Of a stretch of DNA of 64,000 nt, positions 56,961 through 64,000 are shown in pieces. The stretch is from Siphonodentalium dalli (taxonomy: Eukaryota > Mollusca > Scaphopoda > Gadilida > Siphonodentaliidae). The notes below the pieces were generated by a model, which saw only the letters and a program-made list of their open reading frames with translations, made no database searches and was not told where the DNA came from. The first letter of the stretch is position 1, and the number at the start of each line of letters is the position of its first letter. A program made the translations under genes and the position numbers. The stretch covers positions 10,307,287-10,371,286 of the forward strand of contig CP136061.1 in assembly GCA_032622095.1 (NCBI GenBank), written 5' to 3'.

Positions 56961-57114
56961 TTAGCATAAGGGAATGCATTGGCATAACAATATTTACCTT
57001 GATCTTGTAAGCCAGATGATTCTCTTATATATACGAGGCTCCCTATGGCAGACTCGCATGTATAAGAAAATGCACTCACACATGATATTTAATGCTGCGT
57101 CAGCGCAGCCCCCG
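56961..57114. repeat. diverged hairpin copy
   Basis: 'gcataagggaatgcattggc' ... 'gattctcttatatatacgag' ... 'gcagactcgcatgtataaga' ... 'aaatgca'. Older relatives of the common hairpin, leading into the 214-bp array. Confidence 0.65.
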
Positions 57115-58796
57115 TCATGAAAGGGTTACATAACACTCCCGCATGGAGCCTCACATGGACCCAAGCAGACGACAGTCATCAGTGTATTCTGCTCTCTGTC
57201 TGGGGCTCCATAAAGCTCCGATCTTGAAAAGGTTATATAACACTCCCATATGGAGCCTCACGCATATACAAGCAGACGACAGTCATCAGTGCATTGTTAT
57301 CTTTGTCTTGGGATCCATAAAGCTCCTGCCATGAAAGGGTTACATAATACTCCCATATGGAGCCTCACATGGACCAAGCAGACGACAGTCATCAGTGTAT
57401 TCTGCTCTCTGTCTGGGGCTCCATAAAGCTCCGATCTTGAAAAGGTTATATAACACTCCCATATGGAGCCTCACGCATATACAAGCAGACGACAGTCATC
57501 AGTGCATTGTTATCTTTGTCTTGGGATCCATAAAGCTCCTGCCATGAAAGGGTTACATAATACTCCCATATGGAGCCTCACATGAACCCAAGCAGACGAC
57601 AGTCATCAGTGTATTCTTCTCTCTGTCTGGGGCTCCATAAAGCTCCGATCATGAAAATGTTATATAACACTCCCATATGGAGCCTCACGCATACACAAGC
57701 AGACGACAGTCATCAGTGCATTGTTATCTCTGTCTTGGGATCCATAACGATCCTGCCATGAAAGGGTTACATAATACTCCCATATGGAGCCTCACATGAA
57801 CCCAAGCAGACGACAGTCATCTGTGTATTCTGCTCTCTGTCTGGGGCTCCATAAAGCTCCGATCTTGAAAAGGTTATATAAAACTCCCATATGGAGCCTC
57901 ACGCATACATAAGCAGACGACAGTCATCAGTGTATTGTTATCTTTGTCTTGGGATCCATAAAGCTCCTGCCATGAAAGGGTTACATAATACTCCCATATG
58001 GAGCCTCACATGAACCCAAGCAGACGAAAGTCATCTGTGTATTCTGCTCTCTGTCTGGGGCTCCATAAAGCTCCGATCTTGAAAAGGTTATATAACACTC
58101 CCATATGGAGCCTCACGCATACATAAGCAGACGACAGTCACCAGTGTATTGTTATCTTTGTCTTGGGATCCATAAAGCTCCTGCCATGAAAGGGTTACAT
58201 AATACTCCCATATGGAGCCTCACATGAACCCAAGCAGACGACAGTCATCAGTGTATTCTGCTCTCTGTCTGGGGCTCCATAAAGCTCCGATCTTGAAAAG
58301 GTTATATAACACTCCCATATGGAGCCTCACGCATACATAAGCAGACGACAGTCATCAGTGTATTGTTATCTTTGTCTTGGGATCCATAAAGTTCCTGCCA
58401 TGAAAGGGTACTCCCATATGGAGCCTCACATGAACCCAAGCAGACGACAGTCATCAGTGTAGTCTTCTGCCATGAAAGGGTTACATAATACTCCCATATG
58501 GATCCTCAAACGGAACCGATCAGACGGCAGTCATCAGTGCATTGTTCTCTCTGTCTGGGGCTCCACAAAGCTTCTGCCATTAAAGGGTTATACAACACTC
58601 CCATATGGAGCCTCACGCGGACACGAGCAGAAGACAGTCATCAGTGCATTGTTCTATCTGTCAGGGGATCCATAAAACTCCCATCATGAAAAGTTTATAT
58701 AACACTCCCGCAAAGAGCCTCGCACGGACACAAGCAAACGGCAGTTATCACTGCATGAATGGTCTCTCGAGATCAGTCTGGGGCCCCATAAAGGGT
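57115..58796. repeat. 214-bp dimeric array of cagacgaca modules
   Basis: About 7 dimers, each made of two related 107-bp monomers. Both have 'actcccatatggagcctcac', 'aagcagacgacagtcatcag', 'gggctccataaagctcc' or 'gggatccataaagctcc'. Copy starts at 57331, 57544, 57758, 57972, 58186 and 58400 are 213-214 bp apart. The last monomers at 58470-58796 are diverged. It ends 22 bp before the donor of the RENBP exon. Confidence 0.95.
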
Positions 58797-58817
58797 TAAA
58801 TGGGAATATGATCCTAC

Positions 58818-58893
58818 CTGTCGACACTCTAACCAGCAGTATTTTAGGTCGTCATATTTCTTTCCATCCCTGCCAAGGCAGACTGAAAATCCG
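58818..58893 (-). CDS. RENBP: RENBP exon (GRDG.KYDDLKY block)
   Basis: 76-bp exon. Acceptor tctgtcgtttcag|CGGATT, donor CGACAG|gtagga. After one base completing a split codon it reads [25 protein letters not shown], ending in phase 0. This matches GGFF.CLGR.G..YDDLKYVWLQGRQ, the N-terminal signature of animal GlcNAc 2-epimerase. The Arg/Trp-rich WL..RQ run lines the active-site funnel in this family. The next exon lies 19.7 kb downstream on the gene strand. The preceding exon should end in GG and encode an FW..HS.D..(Y/H)G segment; I could not find it. Confidence 0.9.
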
Positions 58894-59485
58894 CTGAAAC
58901 GACAGAAACAATATACAGGTGAGAGGGGTAGCCATATTGAAACAATCTATATATTCCATATGGCTGATGTCAGAACGATAATTTTTGGACTATTATTTAA
59001 TCGTTTCGGATCATGTATGTGAGGTTCGTTTCGTATCATCTGTGAGATTCGTTTCGTTTCATCTGTGAGGTTCGTTTCTATGTATTCGCATTTTGGTTCG
59101 TATCTTTGTGTATTAAAAAAAAATAACATTGTAACACGTCAAATCAAAGACCCAGGTATTAATTAATAACCATTGATCGCATTGATTGATAGGTTATTTT
59201 TCATAGCGACATAATTACTTATTTGTCAGCTTGTTAATGCTAACTAGTTCAAACGAATGTATTTGCAATTTTGTTAGGTCATTCCACGCACATCTGTCTG
59301 CACATCTGTCTGCACTCTGTCTTTCATTTTAATGGTCGCTAGCTCACAAGGGTGAAGGAAACAGAAAATTACAGTCCGATTTTGTCCTGTCGGAAACAAA
59401 TCACGCAATGTTCCAGAATTCCGCCGTGAAGTCACCCCCACGTATATTACAACCGGAGTTCCGATTGGCTGCGGACACACGTAAT
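58894..59485. other. intronic; small repeats
   Basis: Three related units around 'ctgtgag(g/a)ttcgtttc' at 59011-59080 and 'cacatctgtctg' twice at 59289. No exon found on the minus strand. Confidence 0.6.
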
Positions 59486-60003
59486 GAGTCATTCTGGTGA
59501 ATTAGCGTTTATTTATACAATCAAACCTATCGGACATTCCAGTCCACACAACAATGGCTGCGGACACACGTATCACAGTAGCGATGGCATAGTATAGGTG
59601 TGACAATTTATTATGGTGGAGTTTGGTGACAATTTGTCGTCATAATTAATATGCCATAGCAAGCTATGTCGCCCTCTGCAAATTCGCACAATGAGTCCAC
59701 CAAGTTCTACCAGCGACGATCGATATCTCAAGGATGTATCTACCTGTGAATGTCTTGTCGCTGTTGATTTTCACTAAACACGCAGTGTTATATTTTGCAT
59801 GCTAACACACAAGTCCACTTGATAACTTAATGAATAACCCATTTCTGTCAACAGCCATGATTCTTCTTATTAATGAAATTCATATAAGTAGATAAACATG
59901 CATGCATTGAGATCATATAAAAAAACGTACCACATGCATGATATGTGAGTCAATGAGGAATAGACACGAGGCCACGATCAAACACAATTCTGGACGATCT
60001 ATC

Positions 60004-60039
<36 letters not shown>

Positions 60040-60328
60040 TAGCTAATACAATTTAGCAAAACGTAACGAGTAGAGATCAATCTTTGTGAAACGCAATGGG
60101 TTAATTGGTCCAGTCGACTCATTGTGCGGAAACTCAGCGGGCAACATGACTGGCTATGGCATATTAATTATGACGAACAATTGTCACCAAACTCCACCAT
60201 AATAAATTGTCACACCTACTATGCCATCGCTACTGTGATACGTGTGTCCGCAGCCATTGTTGTGTGGACTGGAATGTCCGATAGGTTTGATTGTATAAAT
60301 AAACGCTAATTCACCAGAATGACTCAAC
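59486..60328. mobile_element. 843-bp element with long terminal inverted repeats
   Basis: 59486-59660 and 60153-60328 are near-perfect reverse complements ('tgagtcattctggtgaatta' ... 'tggcatagtataggtgtgac' against their inverses). A diverged extension brings each arm to about 220 bp (to about 59705 and 60107). The middle is unrelated and includes a (ta)n tract. No transposase seen. Confidence 0.88.
60003..60040. repeat. (ta)n microsatellite
   Basis: About 18 TA repeats inside the inverted-repeat element. Confidence 0.97.
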
Positions 60329-60669
60329 ATTTTTTCAACCCCAAATAAGTTATACCATACTTAACTGGCCCCTCTCGTCGGGTTTTGTGATCAAGTTATC
60401 CAGCTTCGAAAAATTGTAATAACCCTGGTGGGGGGGGGGGGTGTTGAAACGTTACCCACGGAAGTTATTCAGGGAAGTTACTTACGAAAATTAAAATTAA
60501 AATAAATATAACAGCACTTTGTATTAGCAGCATAGTTTTCCCCACACCAACATCATATATAGGCCAGTGCGGGGGTCAGATAATGTAACGGCCCAATGTG
60601 TAGAACACGTGTAAACAGTAGTCGGTGGTGAGCAGAAGCAATCACAACCAAACCTGTGTTTAGTGTGTA
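60329..60669. other. intronic, no gene recognised
   Basis: Contains a run of 12 or so G at about 60428-60440. Confidence 0.55.
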
Positions 60670-60754
60670 TAACCCATAGAGAGCCCCATATAAACTGGAG
60701 CAGACGACACTCTGTAGTGCATGCTTCCATCTGTGTGAGGATCCCTGTGGGTTA
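60670..60754. mobile_element. 85-bp TAACCCA MITE, cagacgacac core
   Basis: 'taacccatagagagccccat' ... 'gcagacgacactctgtagtg' ... 'gatccctgtgggtta': third standalone copy of the element nested at 22935 and 54996. Confidence 0.75.
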
Positions 60755-60950
60755 AACATTAAACTTTATCAGTGAGGCTTGAGATGGATGTCTTACAGTA
60801 ATGCCCTAAGTAATCGACTCCTTAACCACAGCATAATTATGGGTAATTTTTCAGGATTTAGTCGTAAATATGGCCTGTTGCCATTCATCGGAAAGTTCTC
60901 ACCGAGGGCATTACTGTATATAGTGATCATGCTCGTAATAGTCAACATAC

Positions 60951-61010
60951 TAAGTTTTGTGTCAGTTCCTCATATATTATGTTTTTGTACGTTTGCGTCG
61001 CCTCGGCCAT
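60951..61010 (-). CDS. RENBP: possible RENBP first coding exon
   Basis: Tentative. On the minus strand an ATG in good context (aaaaATGGCC) opens a 20-codon frame MAEATQTYKNIIYEELTQNL ending at TTA|gtatgt, a good donor. The spacing and the EELTQNL helix fit the N-terminus of RENBP, where an ..EL..V..FW helix precedes the HS.D motif, and it lies upstream of the 58893 exon on the same strand. The small exon that should connect them was not found, so the call rests on a short match. The same frame runs upstream into the 27-bp array, which is not coding. Confidence 0.45.
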
Positions 61011-61137
61011 TTTTAATATGTGGTACTCACCAACTTCCTCACCGTGAAATGGTGACTGGTGGGTACGATTTTTTGTTTGGCCTTGCCATGCACGGGCTGG
61101 GGCTGTATCGGATGTGTGCGGTCTGGGGCAGTATCGG

Positions 61138-62058
61138 TGGTTATATTTGGGTAGCGCCATTAGCCGGTAATATTTGGGTAGCGCCATTAGCCGGTAATAT
61201 TTGGCTAGCGCCATTAGCCGGTAATATTTGGGTAGCGCCATTAGCCGGTAATATTTGGGTAGCGCCATTAGCCTGTTATATTTGGGTAGCGCCATTAGCC
61301 TGTTATATTTGGGTAGCTCCATTAGCCGGTAATATTTGGGTAGCGCCATTAGCCGGTTATATTTGGGTAGCGCCATTAGCCGGTTATATTTGGGTAGCGC
61401 CATTAGCCGGTTATATTTGGGTAGCGCCATTTGCCGGTTATATTTGGGTAGCGCCATTAGCCGGTAATATTTGGGTAGCGCCATTAGCCGGTTATATTTG
61501 GGTAGCGCCATTAGCCGGTTATATTTGGGTAGCGCCATTAGCCGGTTATATTTGGGTAGCGCCATTAGCCGGTTATATTTGGGTAGCGCCATTAGCCGGT
61601 TATATTTGGGTAGCGCCATTAGCCGGTAATATTTGGGTAGCGCCATTAGCCGGTTATATTTGGGTAGCGCCATTAGCCGGTTATATTTGGGTAGTGCCAT
61701 TAGCCGGTTATATTTGGGTAGCGCCATTAGCCGGTTATATTTGGGTAGCGCCATTAGCCTGTAATATTTGGGTAGCGCCATTAGCCGGTTATATTTGGGT
61801 AGCGCCATTAGCCGGTTATATTTGGGTAGTGCCATTAGCCGGTTATATTTGGGTAGCGCCATTAGCCGGTTATATTTGGGTAGCGCCATTAGCCGGTAAT
61901 ATTTGGGTAGCGCCATTAGCCGGTTATATTTGGGTAACGCCATTAGCCGGTAATATTTGGGTAGCGCCATTAGCCGGTTATATTTGGGTAGCGCCATTAG
62001 CCTGTTATATTTGGGTAGCGCCATTAGCCGGTAATATTTGGGTAGCGCCATTAGCCGG
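61138..62058. repeat. 27-bp minisatellite upstream of the putative start
   Basis: 34 copies of 'ggttatatttgggtagcgcc' plus 'attagcc', with 'ggtaat' or 'tgttat' variants scattered. A multiple of 3, so both strands are open (WVAPLAGYI and ALPKYNRLM). It begins about 130 bp upstream of the putative ATG, on the promoter side. Confidence 0.97.
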
Positions 62059-62390
62059 AGGGTGAATGCAGTGACGATAGCCCGCTATGTAAATGACATG
62101 CACACTAAACTCAGGCTGAGGTCCCCGGAGGGTGAATGTAGTGATGATAGCCCGCTATGTAAATGACATGCACACTAAACTCAGGCTGAGGTCCCCGGAG
62201 TGTGAATGTAGTGATGATCGCCCGCTATGTAAATGACAGGCACACTAAACTCAGGCTGAGGTCCCCGGAGGGTGATTGTAGTGATGATAGCCCGCTATGT
62301 AAATGACAGGCACACTAAACTCAGGCTGAGGTCCCCGGAGGGTGAATGTAGTGATGATAGCCCGCTATGTAAATGACTAAACTCAGGCTT
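62057..62390. repeat. 70-bp tandem repeat made from a palindrome arm
   Basis: Nearly five copies of 'ggagggtgaatgtagtgatg', 'atagcccgctatgtaaatga', 'caggcacactaaactcaggc', 'tgaggtcccc'. The 'gaggtcccc...gagggtgaat...agtgatg...agcccgctatg' order is one arm of the palindromes at 7994 and 63921. It joins the 27-bp array directly. Confidence 0.93.
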
Positions 62391-62529
62391 GGTCGGTTTC
62401 TCGAGTCGCATAAACCATTTTAAAAAACCAATTCGGCGTGTTACGCAATCGATGTTCATAAAATAATGTCATCTTTATCTTATCTGTGTTTCACACAAAA
62501 ACACAATTGGTTTCAATATATTCAATATG

Positions 62530-62890
62530 TTAACCCTTTACCCAACAAACCGGCCAAAACCGGCCAAATAAAGCTTCAACAGCCTAAAATATCTTCGGTC
62601 TGTCTCAATAGAACCATACACATATGGATATCATTGGAACCGGCTCATTGACCACATTGTGATGGTTACAGTTATGCCCTGTGCCAATGCATTCTCTTAT
62701 ATATGCGAGTCGACCATAGGTCGCCTCGCATATATAAGAGAATGCATTGGCCTAAAAAAAAAAAAAATTTAACACTTTTTACCATTTTTTCTTACATTCT
62801 TGAACAATTTTATAATTTTTAATGTGTTAAGCCAATGCATTCTCTTATATATGCGAGGCGACAGGGCCCTTCTGTTGGGTAAATGGTTAA
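62530..62890 (-). mobile_element. hairpin MITE, family 2 (copy E, reversed, truncated hairpin)
   Basis: Element 62534-62886, TTAA on both sides. Opposite orientation to copies A-D. The second hairpin has lost its inner half: 'gcgaggcgac' joins directly to 'agggcccttctgttgggta'. Confidence 0.9.
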
Positions 62891-62977
62891 AAATCATACA
62901 TGTACATGTATATGGCGATTGTGAAATCCAAATTTGGCTTCGAAGATTATGTTTTACAGGTGGTTCGTTTTTGACCC

Positions 62978-63400
62978 TGTGACCCGCCATATCAAATCCA
63001 GTCGTAAGTCGGGATTTTTTTACCCTGTGCCAATGCATTCTCTTATATATGCGAGTCGACCATAGGTCGCCTCGCATATATAAGAGAATGCATTGGCCTA
63101 ACAATTTTTTTTATCATTTGTTTTAAATAAATGTTTCTGACAATTTTTAGGACATAAAATAAAAAACATCCATTACCCTGCAGGGAGCCCCACACATATA
63201 TAGAAGCATATAGAAGAGCGTCGTCTGCTCATGTTTGTCTGGGGCTATGTATGGGTGAAATTATAAAATTGTTAAAGAATACAAGAAAAAATTATTAAAA
63301 TTGTAAAAAAATGTTAGGCCAATGTATTCTCTTATATATGCGAGGCGACCTATGGTCGACTCGCATATATAAGAGAATGCATTGGCACAGGGTAAAAAAA
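62978..63400 (+). mobile_element. hairpin MITE, family 1, right terminus missing
   Basis: Full left inverted repeat and both hairpins (63030-63100 and 63319-63387), interior as at 22480. It breaks off after 'gcacagggtaaaaaaaat'. Confidence 0.9.
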
Positions 63401-63607
63401 ATGGAATTGTGTCTGTGACGAGGTTCAGAACCATTTTGGTTCGTTTTCACCAAAACTGTGGCAAGGTTAAGAACCATAATTTGGTTTTGTGCAAAAAACA
63501 TTTGTAGCTTTGTAAGATTGTAACACTAGCGGAGCGCGATCAAGTTTTAAAATGCAAAGATTTCTTTTCTGCTTTTGTCTTGATGCATTCGCGACACGAA
63601 ATTTGCC
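63401..63607. other. no feature recognised
   Basis: 'aggttcagaaccattttggt' and 'aggttaagaaccataatttg' form a weak local duplication. Confidence 0.5.
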
Positions 63608-63697
63608 GAATGGGGTGCCCAGACGGTGTATTTAGTGACGCTATTATGCATAGCGGGCTAGCATAACTAAATTTACCCTCTGGAGACCTCATTCTGC
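63608..63697. repeat. palindrome, CCCGC family
   Basis: 'gaatggggtgcccagacggt' ... 'gcatagcgggctagcataac' ... 'gagacctcattctgc': 90-bp imperfect palindrome of the 7994 type. Confidence 0.82.
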
Positions 63698-63920
63698 TTA
63701 GGCCTCATCCTCTCTTCAAAGTTTCTTTATTATCAAATTTCTATAGAAACTTCTTCACAAAGATTCTATTTCTTTTTTAGTTTAGTTTCTCTATATCCCC
63801 AAATTGGCAGACGACACATTGCATAATAGAGGTTCCCAATGGGTGTACATCACAAAGTTCAACATTTGGGAACTTCAGTCTGAGTCAATATCTCCCATAG
63901 CAGATGAGGCCATGGAAAAT
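63698..63920. other. no gene; relic of a cagacgacac module
   Basis: 'ttggcagacgacacattgca' then 'gaggttcccaatgggtg' at about 63805-63845 resembles the dispersed module. Confidence 0.55.
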
Positions 63921-64000
63921 TAGGTCCCCAGAGGGTGATTTTAGTTATTCTATCCCGCTATGCGGGATAGCATCACTAAATTCACCCTCTTGGGGCCTCA
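63921..64000. repeat. palindrome, CCCGC family (cut by window end)
   Basis: 'taggtccccagagggtgatt' ... 'tatcccgctatgcgggatag' ... 'aaattcaccctcttggggcc'. Nearly perfect. Confidence 0.88.

Noticed and set aside
60779-62065. 428-codon plus frame and 369-codon minus frame
   Set aside because: Driven by the 27-bp repeat. The non-repeat N-terminal part of the plus frame is hydrophobic but matches nothing I know and has no splice or start support.

Overview
The window is animal nuclear DNA: it has spliced coding exons with GT/AG borders, eroded non-LTR retrotransposons, short inverted-repeat transposons and many satellite arrays. There are no bacterial-type operons, RNA genes or CRISPR arrays. The AT-rich composition and the style of the LINE fragments fit a marine invertebrate, perhaps a mollusc or another lophotrochozoan. 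I cannot name the species from sequence alone.

The only cellular gene I can support is on the minus strand. It encodes an N-acylglucosamine (GlcNAc) 2-epimerase, also called renin-binding protein (RENBP). Four exons are recognised by splice sites, compatible phases and protein similarity: 58893-58818, 39092-39017, 32201-32035 and 15533-15285. A possible first exon lies at 61010-60951. The small exon expected between 60951 and 58893 was not found, and the C-terminal exons must lie left of the window or be too diverged to see. The four secure exons total 568 bp spread over about 43.6 kb, so nearly everything between 15 kb and 61 kb is intron.

Layout. 1-4548: 29-bp satellite. 4.6-11.3 kb: graveyard of LINE 3' ends, hairpin MITEs and nested palindromes. 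11.3-15.3 kb: quiet DNA, an inverted-repeat element and a 32-bp GC-rich minisatellite. 15.3-17 kb: RENBP exon followed by an array that repeats the exon's own 5' edge. 17-27.7 kb: intron with a TA-target foldback element, duplicated segments, MITEs and small minisatellites. 27.7-30.6 kb: 45-bp satellite. 32.0-32.2 kb: exon. 32.35-36.36 kb: inverted-repeat element filled with 49-bp dyad repeats. 37-41.5 kb: TTAA-flanked MITEs, LINE fragments and the 39-kb exon with its own edge-derived minisatellite. 40.2-45.7 kb: 156-bp satellite. 46.4-47.7 kb: 42-bp satellite. 50-52.6 kb: 34-bp satellite. 53.4-58.8 kb: 48-, 44-, 29- and 214-bp arrays, then an exon. 59.5-60.3 kb: long inverted-repeat element. 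61.1-62.4 kb: 27- and 70-bp arrays just upstream of the putative first exon. 62.5-64 kb: more MITEs and palindromes. Tandem arrays make up roughly 40% of the window.

Three themes stand out. (1) Two RENBP exons carry tandem arrays on their acceptor side that copy the 3' splice site itself. (2) One 70-bp hairpin, always used as an inverted pair, appears inside two MITE families with different ends; one family is flanked by TTAA like piggyBac. (3) At least four satellites can be traced to a dispersed mobile repeat seen elsewhere in the window. Two transposon insertions landed in tandem repeats whose neighbouring units preserve the empty site, so target duplications can be read directly.
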